NCBI RefSeq assembly: GCF_029871205.1
Contig: NZ_SSOJ01000137.1
Location: 1-60,102, forward strand
DNA: 60,102 nucleotides
From: Pseudomonas sp. BN417
GTDB taxonomy: Bacteria > Pseudomonadota > Gammaproteobacteria > Pseudomonadales > Pseudomonadaceae
Direction of reading: 5' to 3'
A model generated the notes under the pieces. It saw only the letters and a list, made by a program, of their open reading frames with translations, was not told the DNA's origin and did not search any database. This document shows, in pieces, positions 43,704 through 52,969 of this stretch. Within the stretch, counting starts at the first letter, position 1. The number at the start of each line of letters is the position of its first letter. A program made the position numbers and the translations under genes.

Positions 43704-44366
43704 ATGCCCAATTCGTCACCTCCGAGTAGCAATATATCCCGGCGTCGCAAGACTGCCTTGAATGACGGGGGAGTCAAGTACAAGGCCAAGAGAGATGAGT
43801 TGATCCGCCTTGCAGCTGATCTTTTCAAGGAAAAGGGATATCAGACAACGACCCTCAACGACATTGCCAATTATGCTGGTATGGATCGGGCCAGCGTCTA
43901 TTATTACGTAGGCAACAAAGAGGAATTTTTCCGCGATGCGGTCAAGGGTGGTGTTGAGCAGAATGCCAAGAATATCGAACAGATGCTCGCCCGCGAGGAT
44001 ATAGGTACCCGGGAAAAGCTGAGGCAACTGGTACAACTGCTGATGCAGTCATACAGCGATAGCTATCCTTACATGTATGTCTATATTCAGGAGGAGATGC
44101 ACAAGATCGCCGATGCCAAAACTCCTTGGGCGCAGGAAATGCTTGAAAAAACCAAGGGTTTCGAGCATGCGGTGCTAGCTCTGATTAAGCAGGGCGTGGC
44201 CGAGGGTAGCTTCCGGGATGATATCCCCGCTAGCCTGGCAGCCAACACTATCTTCGGCATGTTGAACTGGACGTACCGCTGGTACACCCCAAAAAGCAAG
44301 TTTTCGGCCAAGGAGGTGGCAGATGCTTTTTGCAATATATTCTTTACTGGAATGCAGAAAGACTGA
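43704..44366 (+). CDS. TetR-family regulator with KstR2-like C-terminal domain
   Basis: Protein of 220 aa. A basic N-terminal arm (SNISRRRKTALNDGGVKYKA) precedes the HTH: LIRLAADLFKEKGYQTTTLN, ANYAGMDRASVYYYVGNKEE. The C-terminal domain carries FGMLNWTYRWYTPKSKFSAK, a hallmark of the TetR_C group that includes KstR2 and related acyl-CoA-responsive repressors. Being in the middle of the beta-oxidation genes, with a likely CoA-ester ligand, it is my first choice as the protein binding RTCAAC-N6-GTTGAY. Its own promoter has no copy of that site. Confidence 0.82.
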   Translation: MPNSSPPSSNISRRRKTALNDGGVKYKAKRDELIRLAADLFKEKGYQTTTLNDIANYAGMDRASVYYYVGNKEEFFRDAVKGGVEQNAKNIEQMLAREDIGTREKLRQLVQLLMQSYSDSYPYMYVYIQEEMHKIADAKTPWAQEMLEKTKGFEHAVLALIKQGVAEGSFRDDIPASLAANTIFGMLNWTYRWYTPKSKFSAKEVADAFCNIFFTGMQKD

Positions 44367-44389
44367 CCTGACGTCAGGATCAAGGGATG

Positions 44390-44428
44390 GTCTGAAGTAG
44401 CCATGTCTTTCCGGCTGACTTCAGACCC
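44390..44428 (+). terminator. Hairpin downstream of the KstR2-like tetR gene
   Basis: GGTCTGAAGT-AGCC...GGCTG-ACTTCAGACC: arms of 14-15 bases with one bulge. No T-run follows, so function as terminator is uncertain. A CCTGACGTCAGG palindrome stands just before it (about 44369-44380). Confidence 0.45.
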
Positions 44429-44531
44429 CGCCGATTTTGGAAAGCGGTCAATCGACCCAAAACACCCAGATCATCCGCTTTTTTCTATGTTTTGAGCCGC
44501 TGCGAGCACCTCGCGGCGGCCACTCCCCGCA

Positions 44532-45524
44532 TTACAGGCGCACCTCTCCTGCTGTGGCCAACAAATGGCGGCGCGCCATCCACGGATTCGACAGGGCGAA
44601 CAACGTGACCATTTGCGCTGCATTCTTGGCCAGGCCGCGGAAGCGCACCTTGGTGTAGCCGAATTGGCGCTTGATCACCCGGAACGGATGCTCGACCTTC
44701 GCTCGCACCTGGGCCTTGGTTTTCTCGATCTTGCGGATCGCTTTGTACAAGGCGCTGCGCTTGCCGTGTTTCTGGTAGGTGCTGCGCCGGGCCGCAATTT
44801 GCCAGATGACCTGGCGCCCCGCATGCTCTTCACGCTTCTCGACCCCGGTATAGCCAGCATCGGCACACGCCACGTTTTCCGCGCCATGCAGCAGTTTGTC
44901 GACCTGGGTGACGTCCGCGACATTGGCCGCCGTGACCACCACGCTGTGCACCAGTCCCGATTCATCGTCGGCGCCAATGTGCGCTTTCGCGCCGAAGTAC
45001 CACTGGTTGCCCTTCTTGGTCTGGTGCATCTCCGGGTCGCGCTGGCCGTCCTGGTTCTTGGTCGAACTCGGCGCATGAATCAGCGTGGCGTCGACGATGG
45101 TGCCCTGGCGCAGCGACAGGCCGCGATCCCCCAGATAGCCATTGATCACGGCCAGAATCCCGGCCGCCAGTTCGTGCTTTTCCAGCAAACGACGGAAGTT
45201 GAGGATGGTGGTTTCGTCGGGGATACGCGCCAAGCTCAGCCCGGCAAACTGGCGCAAGATCGTCGTCTCGTACAGTGCTTCCTCCATCGCCGGATCGCTG
45301 TAGCCGAACCAGTTCTGCAGCAGGTGCACCCGCAGCATCGCCCTCAACGGATAGGCCGGGCGGCCACCTTCGCCCTTCGGGTAATGTGGCTCGATCAGGG
45401 CCATCAAACCCTGCCACGGCACCACCTGATCCATCTCGATCAGGAACAACTCCTTGCGGGTCTGCTTGCGCTTGCCGGCGTACTCGGCGTCGGCGAAGGT
45501 CATCTGCTTCATCGGGCAACTCAT
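44532..45524 (-). mobile_element. IS5-family transposase (insertion sequence)
   Basis: Transposase of 330 aa. DDE residues: Asp in GTIVDATLIHAPSS, Asp in VACADAGYTGVEK, Glu in RAKVEHPFRVIKRQFGYTKV, typical of the IS5 subgroup, with an N-terminal LPYKPRR-like counterpart (YPKGEGGRPAYPLRAMLRV). The gene is intact and may be active. The element should span roughly 44.43-45.62 kb, but matching terminal inverted repeats were not pinned down. Insertion here separates the KstR2-like regulator from the cam operon. Confidence 0.88.
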
Positions 45525-46056
45525 GCAACGGGATCGGCGTATTTCACCAGATTCAGGAAGTCTTCTTCAGGATTTCCCAAGAGACCTGGTTCAAGAGCTG
45601 GGCTCGGTCATGATATCGGGACAATCTTAAATTCATGAAATGTCTTTGTCGGTATCCCGATCTACTGTTCTGTGGATTTGGCGGTAAGGGGAGGGCATTT
45701 CATCGCAAAGTTATGATGTTTCTATATGCACAGTGTCGGCACTATACTCTCGCGCCACCCGTTTGCAACTTTTCATCTATGTTGCACGTTTCTGATGGTC
45801 CATCCTTGCAAAGACCTTCAAGCATGAAACGCACGCCTTGACGGCCTCTGCCGTGCAATGAATGCATAGGACGAAGCGAGTAATGCCTTTGCCTTGCAGG
45901 CGCTGGTGTTCAGGTGGGAGCGGAGAGCCGCAGTCGCAAGGTTCACGTCAAGGTCTTGCGGCCCTGTGCAATTGCGGCGATCAGGGCGTATCTCGAATTG
46001 CTGCCGGACAGACGTCTGTCCGGCAGGCCTTGGTCGCTGTTCGTCAATACCGCAAA
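45525..46056. other. Spacer between the IS5 copy and camB, with a 26-bp perfect palindrome
   Basis: No intact gene. At 46001-46026 a perfect inverted repeat (CTGCCGGACAGAC joined to its reverse complement) lies 30 bp after the camB stop, without a T-run. A plus-strand frame reads KVHVKVLRPCAIAAIRAYLE and SLFVNTANHH, reminiscent of a recombinase fragment, but it is too short to name. Confidence 0.45.
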
Positions 46057-46380
46057 TCACCATTGCTTGTCTGGTATGTTCACTACAATACCGTCCAGGT
46101 CAGAGGTCATGAATATCTGGCAGCAAAGTCTGCTGTTCGGCTTCACTTCGGCCGCAGCACAACTCAGCATTCCTGTTTCTCGCTCGGTGGGAGTCGGCAC
46201 CTTGTCCATGAAGGTATTATCAACATACACATGGCATGTTGCGCAGCTGGCACTGCCGCCGCAATCGCCGACAATATCGTAGATACCGTTGGAGACTGCA
46301 GCCTGCATAAGACTTACTCCGTCAGCAACATCCAACTCGCGGCGCGTTCCATCATGTGACACATACACTACTTTAGACAT
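46057..46380 (-). CDS. camB: Putidaredoxin, [2Fe-2S] ferredoxin of the P450cam system
   Basis: Ferredoxin of 107 aa (MSKVVYVSHDGTRRELDVAD). Cluster ligands are Cys40, 46, 49 and 87 when Met is counted (DCGGSASCATCHVYV; RLCCQI). The C-terminal Trp needed for fast electron transfer to P450cam is kept (VNIPDKQW). Most of the sequence agrees with P. putida Pdx as remembered; differences cluster in residues 54-76 and 90-104. It carries single electrons from CamA to CamC. Last gene of camDCAB, 64 bp after camA. Confidence 0.96.
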   Translation of the reverse strand: MSKVVYVSHDGTRRELDVADGVSLMQAAVSNGIYDIVGDCGGSASCATCHVYVDNTFMDKVPTPTERETGMLSCAAAEVKPNSRLCCQIFMTSDLDGIVVNIPDKQW

Positions 46381-46444
46381 TTTTATCCTCGCACTCTTGG
46401 GGCAAAAACGGCGATCTATAGCGGGTACCGATCGCGGGAAAATT

Positions 46445-47713
46445 TCAGGCCCTATTCAATTCAGTGTTGGCTGTCGCAATTATTTCTTTCAGCGGCACGC
46501 TTTCGTCATCCAGTAGGTTTGGTTCAACCGGAAGTCGATCCGTGATGATCTGCTTTGACAGGTTGAATTCCACCGGACGGTTCACCGTATCAACCGCCAG
46601 CACTCGGTCCCCCTGCAGGTAGAAAACGCTGAAGTCGGGCTGTTCCAAAGAGCCCCGTATAATGATCCGATCGTATCCCTCGGACAGCCCAACCATTTTC
46701 AATCCGACTTCATACTGGTCGGACCAGAACCAAGGGGCAGTCTCGTTGCGCGTTGGCTTGCCGCAGACGATAGCGGCAACTTTCCGCGCCTGCTCCAATG
46801 CATTGGGCACCGACTCGATACGTACCCAGCGGCCATAGATCTGGCTGTGAAACCGGGCGCAGTCGCCGATCGCCATGATCACGGGATCAGAGGTCTGCAT
46901 CTGCTCGTTGACCACGATACCGTTATCTACCAGCAGCCCGGCCGCACTGGCCAGCTCACAGTTCGGGATTAGACCAATCCCGGCAACTATCAGATCTGCT
47001 GCCAGTCGCGTGCCGTCCTCACACAGTACGGCGGTCACTTTCTGCTGGTCGGCTGACATCTCAAATCCGCACACCTGCATGCCGGTTCGTATGTCAACGC
47101 CGGCGTCACGGTGCAGGCGTTCGTAAAAGGCCGAAACCGGCGGAGCGGTAACTCGCGCGAGAACGCGGTCTGTCGTGTCGAGCAGGGTGACCTGCACGTT
47201 CGCCTTAATGGCGGTTGCAGCCACTTCAAGGCCGACATAGCCGCCGCCAATCACTACCAGGCGATTGCCGGGAATCAGCTGTTGGCGGATACACTCGGCA
47301 TCCTCGAGTGTGCGTAGGTATCGAAAGTTGGCCGCCTTGCCGGCTGCGCCACTGGCTACCGGTAGCAGCCTCGGACGTCCGCCAGTAGCCAACACCAGCC
47401 GCTCGTAGTCCAGTACCTGGCCATCCGACAGGCTGACCTGCCGTCGGTTGCGGTTGATCGCCGTTACCTGCGTGCCGCTGAGCAATTGGATGTTCTGCGC
47501 CGCGTAGGCATCCGGGGTTCTCAGGTACAGGCTTTCCGGTGTGGACTTGCCAGCCAGATAGGCTTTGGACAAGGGCGGCAGGTGATGGGGAATAACTGCT
47601 GCATCCCCCACCAGCCAGATATTACCTTCCCAGCCGTTGGCGCGCAGGCTAAAAGCAACCTCAACCCCTGCGTGGCCAGCACCGACGATGACCAGATTTT
47701 TGTTTGCGTTCAC
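46445..47713 (-). CDS. camA: Putidaredoxin reductase
   Basis: FAD-dependent NADH reductase of 422 aa: FAD loop VIVGAGHAGVEVAFSLRANG, NAD loop VVIGGGYVGLEVAATA, and the second FAD motif VIMAIGDCARF. Passes electrons from NADH to putidaredoxin. The start is taken as the GTG at 47713 (VNANKNLVIV), which lines up with the N-terminus of P. putida CamA, whose gene is also known for a GTG start; the in-frame GTG at 47722 would add three residues. GGGTGGG lies in front. camC ends 18 bp upstream. Confidence 0.95.
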   Translation of the reverse strand: MNANKNLVIVGAGHAGVEVAFSLRANGWEGNIWLVGDAAVIPHHLPPLSKAYLAGKSTPESLYLRTPDAYAAQNIQLLSGTQVTAINRNRRQVSLSDGQVLDYERLVLATGGRPRLLPVASGAAGKAANFRYLRTLEDAECIRQQLIPGNRLVVIGGGYVGLEVAATAIKANVQVTLLDTTDRVLARVTAPPVSAFYERLHRDAGVDIRTGMQVCGFEMSADQQKVTAVLCEDGTRLAADLIVAGIGLIPNCELASAAGLLVDNGIVVNEQMQTSDPVIMAIGDCARFHSQIYGRWVRIESVPNALEQARKVAAIVCGKPTRNETAPWFWSDQYEVGLKMVGLSEGYDRIIIRGSLEQPDFSVFYLQGDRVLAVDTVNRPVEFNLSKQIITDRLPVEPNLLDDESVPLKEIIATANTELNRA

Positions 47714-47731
47714 TGCACCCACCCCACGTGT

Positions 47732-48979
47732 TTATACCGCTTTGGTAGTCGCCGGATCCCAGACCAGCGGGAGTGCATGCACGCCGCTGACAATGCCACT
47801 CTGGTGGCGCACCTGGGCGCCCGGGGCAATGGCAAAGTCAGGAATCCTGGCTAGCCATTCCCGTAGGGTGGTGACGATTTCGCGGCGGGCTAGATGCTGG
47901 CCAAGGCACAGATGACTGCCGTGACCAAATGTCGTATGCGATACCTTCTGGCGGCCGAAGTCGACGTGCATCGGGCAGGCGTTCTCACGCTCATCCAGGC
48001 CCGACAGCAGTTGCGGCAGGAGGATCTGATCGCCCTTCTTTAGTAGCACGCCATGGAACTCAAGGTCGGACTTGAGAATTCGGCCATCAGCTACTAGTGA
48101 AAAGCGCCGGAGCAGTTCCTCGGTGGCAGCCGGAATGCGCTCTGGATGCTCTATCAACTCTTTGCGGTGCTCTGGGCTTTTGGCCAGAAACTCCATGCAG
48201 AAGCTGAGGAAATTGACTACGGTATCCAGGCCACCAACCAGCAGCAGACCACACATTTTCTTGGCTTCGTCGCTGGTGATTGGGCGTCCGTTGACTTGGC
48301 CATTGGCGATTACGCTTATGGCGTCAGTGCCTGGCTTAAGTTTGCGCTCTGCGATGATTGGCATCAGATACTCATAGAGCGCGTCTCTGGCTTCAGCAAA
48401 GGTCATGCTGCCATCCGGGCGAGTCATCTGATCCGAGAGGTATTTCAGATGCGGAATGTCTTTATCCGGCAGCCCCGCGAGCAGCATGAAGATCCGAATC
48501 GGGAAGGGCTCGGCAAAATCTTCGGTAAAGTTGCAGTGACCCTGAAGGCGGATGTTGTCGATCAGTGAGCACGCCAGCTCCCTGATATGACCTTCCATTT
48601 TATCCACTACCGGCATACCCACCACGCTGCTGGCTAGGGCGCGGAACTGGCGCTGCTCCGGCGGATCCATCGAAGTGGGAATGAAGTCGTAGGCCTCGCC
48701 CGCTTCGCGGGGAATGAACGGACACTCGCTCGAAAAGTGTGCGGGATCTTCGAAGGCCTCACGGATCAATCGTCCCCGGGTGGCAATCCAGTGCCCGCCA
48801 TTGCATCGAGTCCATACAATATTCGGTACATTCGGTCCCTGCAGAGTCGCCCAGGCTTTCTGCACACCTTCCGATATGTTCGGTGGGTTGTACATGTCGA
48901 AGTCAAAAACCAGGTGCTCAGGTACATGGGGCGGCAGGGGCGCAAGATTGGCATTGCTCTGTGTGGCTTCAGTACTCAT
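47732..48979 (-). CDS. camC: Cytochrome P450cam, camphor 5-exo-hydroxylase
   Basis: P450 of 415 aa, the same length as CYP101A1 including Met and very close to it throughout. Numbered as P450cam, all remembered camphor-contact residues are kept: Phe87 and Tyr96 ([14 protein letters not shown]), Leu244, Val247, Asp251, Thr252 ([13 protein letters not shown]), Val295 and Asp297 (SLVADGR), Val396. The haem ligand is Cys357 in [12 protein letters not shown]. It hydroxylates camphor at C5 with electrons from CamA/CamB. Substrate identity is strongly supported by the pocket. Lies between camD (26 bp) and camA. Confidence 0.96.
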   Translation of the reverse strand: MSTEATQSNANLAPLPPHVPEHLVFDFDMYNPPNISEGVQKAWATLQGPNVPNIVWTRCNGGHWIATRGRLIREAFEDPAHFSSECPFIPREAGEAYDFIPTSMDPPEQRQFRALASSVVGMPVVDKMEGHIRELACSLIDNIRLQGHCNFTEDFAEPFPIRIFMLLAGLPDKDIPHLKYLSDQMTRPDGSMTFAEARDALYEYLMPIIAERKLKPGTDAISVIANGQVNGRPITSDEAKKMCGLLLVGGLDTVVNFLSFCMEFLAKSPEHRKELIEHPERIPAATEELLRRFSLVADGRILKSDLEFHGVLLKKGDQILLPQLLSGLDERENACPMHVDFGRQKVSHTTFGHGSHLCLGQHLARREIVTTLREWLARIPDFAIAPGAQVRHQSGIVSGVHALPLVWDPATTKAV

Positions 48980-49005
48980 TTTTGTTCTCCGGAAGAAGGG
49001 GGCGG

Positions 49006-50091
49006 CTAGAGCGTCGGATCGATCACGGGTTTGATCAGTGCACCTGTCTTGACCAGCTCAAGCGCCTTGTTGGCATCATTGATGGAAAAGCGCTGCGTGA
49101 TCAGGTCGGCCAGCGGATAGCGATCCTGCATCCGGGCGGCAAAGTGCATCGCCTGATAGAAGTGCTTTGGCTTGGCAAAGGTGGCTCCGGAAACGTGCAT
49201 GTTCTTGATGGTCAGGTCGCGGGGTGCGATGGGTTGAGTACCGATCGCGCCCCACAGGCCGAGAATGATGTAGCGACCATGGTTGCCGGTCAGATCCACG
49301 CCCTCGGGAAATGCCGGCAGGGCGCCGGCCGCTTCCACCACCACGCTGGCGCCACGCTTGCCGAAGCGATCGCTGACAATACGTTGTCGTTCTTCCCGCG
49401 TTGTGTCCTTGAGCGAAATGGTCTCGGTCGCGCCGAGACTACGGGCCATTTCGAGGCGAACCGGCGAGTGGTCGATGGCAATGATTTCCTTGGCACCCGA
49501 TGCTGCAGCAACCAGCACGGCTGCGAGTCCGACCGGGCCAGCACCTTGGACGACGACAGTGTCATCCAGGCCGACGGGGCCGCAGCGGTCATAGCCGCGC
49601 AGCACAGTTGGCAGGGCGCAGCCGAGTGCGGCCAGTGCTTCCGGCTGGGCATGATCGGGCAGGCGGTAGAAGGCCATGCCATTGGGCAGACAGGCAAAGT
49701 CGGCGTAACTGCCCCAGTTGGGCTTTTCCGCATGCTCAAAAAAGGTTGAATTGTCGCAGGGGGTTTCATCCAGAACGGTGCAACTGTGGCAGCGATGGCA
49801 CAGGGCGATGGGTGCCCAATACACCATGTCACCCTGCTTGACCGGAACTCCTGCGTAATCCGTGGTGACGCCGGCCCCGAGTTTTTCGATGCGGCCCACA
49901 CCCTCGTGGCCGAGAATGATCGGGAAGGGCATGGTGCCTGCTTCGCCGGAAACAATGTGAACATCACTGCCGCACACGCCACCGAGGACCACGCGTACCA
50001 GGGCTCCGCCTGGTGCAGGATCAAAAATCGGGACTTTCCATGTCTCGACCCGATTTTGCTCGACCATCACAGCTGCTCTTGCATATTGCAT
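49006..50091 (-). CDS. camD: 5-exo-hydroxycamphor dehydrogenase
   Basis: Zinc alcohol dehydrogenase of 361 aa, the CamD length. Catalytic zinc site: [11 protein letters not shown] with [13 protein letters not shown] structural cluster of Cys residues in [15 protein letters not shown]. Rossmann motif [11 protein letters not shown] followed by AIDHSP. Oxidises 5-exo-hydroxycamphor to 2,5-diketocamphane with NAD. First gene of the operon, next to the camR-camD operator. A short motif [20 protein letters not shown] suits the family. Confidence 0.93.
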   Translation of the reverse strand: MQYARAAVMVEQNRVETWKVPIFDPAPGGALVRVVLGGVCGSDVHIVSGEAGTMPFPIILGHEGVGRIEKLGAGVTTDYAGVPVKQGDMVYWAPIALCHRCHSCTVLDETPCDNSTFFEHAEKPNWGSYADFACLPNGMAFYRLPDHAQPEALAALGCALPTVLRGYDRCGPVGLDDTVVVQGAGPVGLAAVLVAAASGAKEIIAIDHSPVRLEMARSLGATETISLKDTTREERQRIVSDRFGKRGASVVVEAAGALPAFPEGVDLTGNHGRYIILGLWGAIGTQPIAPRDLTIKNMHVSGATFAKPKHFYQAMHFAARMQDRYPLADLITQRFSINDANKALELVKTGALIKPVIDPTL

Positions 50092-50171
50092 TGTTACACC
50101 TCGTTTTTATTGTGCTTTGGGCCTGGGCCAGCGAGGCCGAGCCGCGTTGCTCAACGGGTCAGGTTGAGCTG

Positions 50172-50186
50172 TATATCGGTGATATA
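50172..50186. promoter_or_regulatory. Palindromic operator between camR and camD
   Basis: TATATC-GGT-GATATA, a perfect 15-bp palindrome with an odd centre, 80 bp before camD and 185 bp before camR. By position it is the CamR operator that shuts camDCAB, and perhaps camR, until camphor is present. It shares nothing with the RTCAAC-N6-GTTGAY motif, so two separate controls exist. Confidence 0.75.
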
Positions 50187-50370
50187 GTAAATATATGGAC
50201 GATGGCGTTGGTGGTCAACATGCGCGGTGAAAAATATTCAACGGCATGGTTGATGGGTGGTTTTGACTTGTGAAGCATGCTGGTATTGTGCGGACCGGTT
50301 TTCCGGAGGGGCGTTTAGCAGCCGAGTGGCTTGGGTCGCCCTGGATCGAACACGGCAGTGAGGACTTACT

Positions 50371-50982
50371 TTGACAACAGCGTGCCCTCTGGAAAAAAAA
50401 GGTCGGATCGACCCCAGCAATGGCGATATCAAGCAGGACTTGCTGCGTGCAGCAATGCACCTGCTGAGCACCAAGGGACGCGACGGTGCAACCATGCGGG
50501 CGATCTGTGCGGAGGTAGGTGTAACGCCGCCAACGTTGTATCACCACTATGGTGATCTGCAGGGGCTGCACAAGGCTGCGATTGACGAAACCTACCTGCA
50601 GGTTGCCGAGGCCTATCACGACGGCACCGAAGAGAAGGGGCCGCTCAAGGGGATTCGCGATGGGTGGGCAACCTTCCTGAAGTTTGCTTACTCAGAGCCG
50701 AATATGTGTCGCATAGTGATCCAGCAAATCATGGCGGGAGAGCCACCGAGCCTTGTCGCCGATACCCTGCGAGGCTTGGCTGACGACCTGGCCCAGTTCC
50801 ATGCGCAGGGGCTATTGAAGTATCCGCCGAGGGAGACGGCGCAGTTGCTGTGGATGGGGGCATTGGGTTCGCTGACGTACACGGTCAGCCGGGAAGAGGT
50901 CGAGGACACACAAGACCTGGCCCTGCAAAGGGCCATGCTCGAGATCACTCTGGCTGCACTCTTCAATGTTGAAAAGGAGTAG
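50371..50982 (+). CDS. camR: CamR, TetR-family repressor of the cam operon
   Basis: TetR-type protein. HTH: LLRAAMHLLSTKGRDGATMR, AEVGVTPPTLYHHYGDLQGL. It reads DIKQDLLRAAMHLLSTKG and onward much as P. putida CamR. The start is uncertain: the frame opens with TTG at 50371 after GAGGA, giving 203 aa, while the P. putida protein is about 186 aa and would begin near DIKQ, where no ATG exists here. Divergent from camDCAB across a 279-bp spacer with a palindromic operator. Releases DNA when camphor-type ligands bind. Confidence 0.92.
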   Translation: MTTACPLEKKGRIDPSNGDIKQDLLRAAMHLLSTKGRDGATMRAICAEVGVTPPTLYHHYGDLQGLHKAAIDETYLQVAEAYHDGTEEKGPLKGIRDGWATFLKFAYSEPNMCRIVIQQIMAGEPPSLVADTLRGLADDLAQFHAQGLLKYPPRETAQLLWMGALGSLTYTVSREEVEDTQDLALQRAMLEITLAALFNVEKE

Positions 50983-50999
50983 GCAGGCCTATTCGCGGC

Positions 51000-51613
51000 C
51001 TGCTGATTTCGCGTTGGCTTCAGGGCTGCTCGCCGATCGGGCCGAATTCACCCAACGTCATCCGAGCCTGGGGATCGATTTGCTGGCAGTGCCTAGGACC
51101 GTGCAACTGTCGCGCCGCGAAGCCGATATCGTGATTACCTTGGAACGTCCCGTGCGTGGGCCATTCATCATTACCAAACTGACCGACTACGTGCTCAAGC
51201 TCTAGGCCTCCGTCAGTTATCTGGAGCAGCATCCGCCCATTCGGCATCGGGAGGATCTGCGCGATCATGCTTTTGTCAGCTATATCGATGATTTGCTTTA
51301 CAGCAAGGAGCTCCTCTATCTCGATGAAATCGGCAAGCCCCGGCATGTTGCATTGCGAAGCACCAGTATTCTCGCGCAGCAGCAGGCCACCGCCTCAGGG
51401 GCCGGTATCGCGATCCTCCCGTCATTCTCTGCCGATTCGGATCTGCGCTTGAGACGAGTGTTGAGCGAGCAGATTGAGTTCACCCGGACGTTCTGGATGC
51501 TGATGCCAATTGAACTGAAGGACATTGCACGAATGAAGGCAGGCGGGAATTTTCTGCGAGAAATGGCTCAGGCGAACCAGGCTCTCCTGCTTGGGGGCAT
51601 GAGGAAGCCCTAG
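51000..51613 (+). pseudogene. LysR-type regulator relic (effector domain with stop codon)
   Basis: Directly after camR the sequence reads as a LysR substrate-binding domain: QRHPSLGIDLLAVPRTVQLS, RREADIVITLERPVRG, a TAG at 51203, then YLEQHPPIRHREDLRDHAFV and QQQATASGAGIAILPSFSAD in the same frame to 51613. The DNA-binding N-terminal half is missing. Read-through would still give no HTH, so it is non-functional. It marks an old junction at the edge of the cam block. Confidence 0.8.
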
Positions 51614-51911
51614 CGCCAGGACTGGCATAAATTGAAAATGTCAGGCGTATGGGTTGAGGTGAAAATTGTTCGAGGTCCGCACTACTGGGAAAAATGTATA
51701 CCTTGCTGTGGCGTTCCGATATGACAAGCTGAAACGAGTTTACGAAAGCATGGTAGCCAAGGCCTGCGGGTTGCTATGGCTACCTATGTGAACCATCCAC
51801 AGCCTGTGCGAAAAGCGTGAGCGAAGCTCCCTTGCCCTTCCTGTTTGGCCGCAGCAATCATCGTCATTTCGAACGGTTGCACCGACCATCAACGTTATTT
51901 ACGGATGGTTT

Positions 51912-52748
51912 CTAAGCCTTTACCGAGTTGCTCAGGAAGTCGAACAAGGCTTCGTTGAACGCGTCGTTGCTGTCGCCAGCGACCATGTGGTCGGCGCCGG
52001 CCACGTTGGCCAGTCGTGCGTGCGGAATCTGCGCAAGTAGCTGCTTTACCCCCTTCTCACTGACCAGCCGGCTGGCGCCGCCACGGATCAGCAGCGTAGG
52101 TATACCCACCCCTGAGGCAGCAGCTTCTAGGCGCTCGGCGTGCCGAGTGCGTTGGTTGTCCGGAGAGGTGAACGCCGGATCGTAATGCCAGCGGTAGCGG
52201 CCGTCCGCGCACAGGCGCAGGTTGCGCTCGAGCCCTGCGAAGTCTGTCGGTCGCTGCCGATGGGGAAGATAGGCGGAGACTGCATCGGCCGCTTCTTGTA
52301 GGTTTTCGAATCCATTCGGGGCGGCCTGCATGAACTGGAGGATCTCCGCTGCACCCTCGGCCTCGATCCGCGGCACTACGTCCACCAGCACCAGGCCGCG
52401 GGCCGGCTGACGGGCTTCGCCGATGGCGAGTAGCGAAGTCAGCCCGCCGAGCGAGGCTCCGACCAGTACAGGTGGTCGGCGAAGGGTCTCCAATACCTCG
52501 CGTAAGTCTGCAATGAAGAGATCCAGGCTGTAGTCTTGGTCGTGCGACCAGTCGCTGTCGCCATGGCCTCGCAAGTCCAGCGACACGGTGTGATAACCGC
52601 GGTCAACCAGACGCTGCGCCGTATTCTTCCACGAGTGACGAGTTTGTCCCCCGCCATGCAGCAACACGACGGGCTGACGATCGGGATCGCCGCCGACATC
52701 GGCCGCCAGGCTGACGCCCGCGGCGCCCTTGAATCGCATCTTGCGCAT
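51912..52748 (-). CDS. Alpha/beta-hydrolase
   Basis: Hydrolase of 278 aa. Oxyanion region LLHGGGQTRHSWKN, nucleophile Ser99 in VGASLGG, His in AGADHMVAGD near 253. The acid is probably Asp or Glu in the GGASRLVSEKGV stretch. GAGGCG lies before the ATG at 52748. The cap domain segment QEAADAVSAYLPHRQRP resembles lactone and C-C bond hydrolases. In camphor-type pathways the Baeyer-Villiger lactone must be opened, so lactonase activity is a fair guess. No 18-bp palindrome in front of it. Confidence 0.78.
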   Translation of the reverse strand: MRKMRFKGAAGVSLAADVGGDPDRQPVVLLHGGGQTRHSWKNTAQRLVDRGYHTVSLDLRGHGDSDWSHDQDYSLDLFIADLREVLETLRRPPVLVGASLGGLTSLLAIGEARQPARGLVLVDVVPRIEAEGAAEILQFMQAAPNGFENLQEAADAVSAYLPHRQRPTDFAGLERNLRLCADGRYRWHYDPAFTSPDNQRTRHAERLEAAASGVGIPTLLIRGGASRLVSEKGVKQLLAQIPHARLANVAGADHMVAGDSNDAFNEALFDFLSNSVKA

Positions 52749-52969
52749 TTTCTCGCCTCACAGCTTCATTGCTGTAGGAATTAGCCGAAAGCCGGGCGGC
52801 TCAATGAAGCGGGGAGCCGTGGGCAATCAGCTGGCCAGCCACGGATCCAGTCACGCGGCTTTGAGCCCTTCGCAGCGCTCGAGTCGGGGCGCCGCGAGGG
52901 GCTGTTGACGCTTCGAGCTTGGCAAAGAAATCCTAAGCACGACTGCTTTGATCAGCAAGGATGGGCTGG

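Noticed and set aside
44565-45638. 357-codon plus-strand frame over the IS5 transposase
   Set aside because: The minus strand carries the intact DDE transposase; the plus frame has no recognisable protein.
45914-46050. Possible tyrosine-recombinase fragment (KVHVKVLRPCAIAAIRAYLE)
   Set aside because: Suggestive, but only about 45 residues with no catalytic motif and interrupted by the palindrome; not enough to name.
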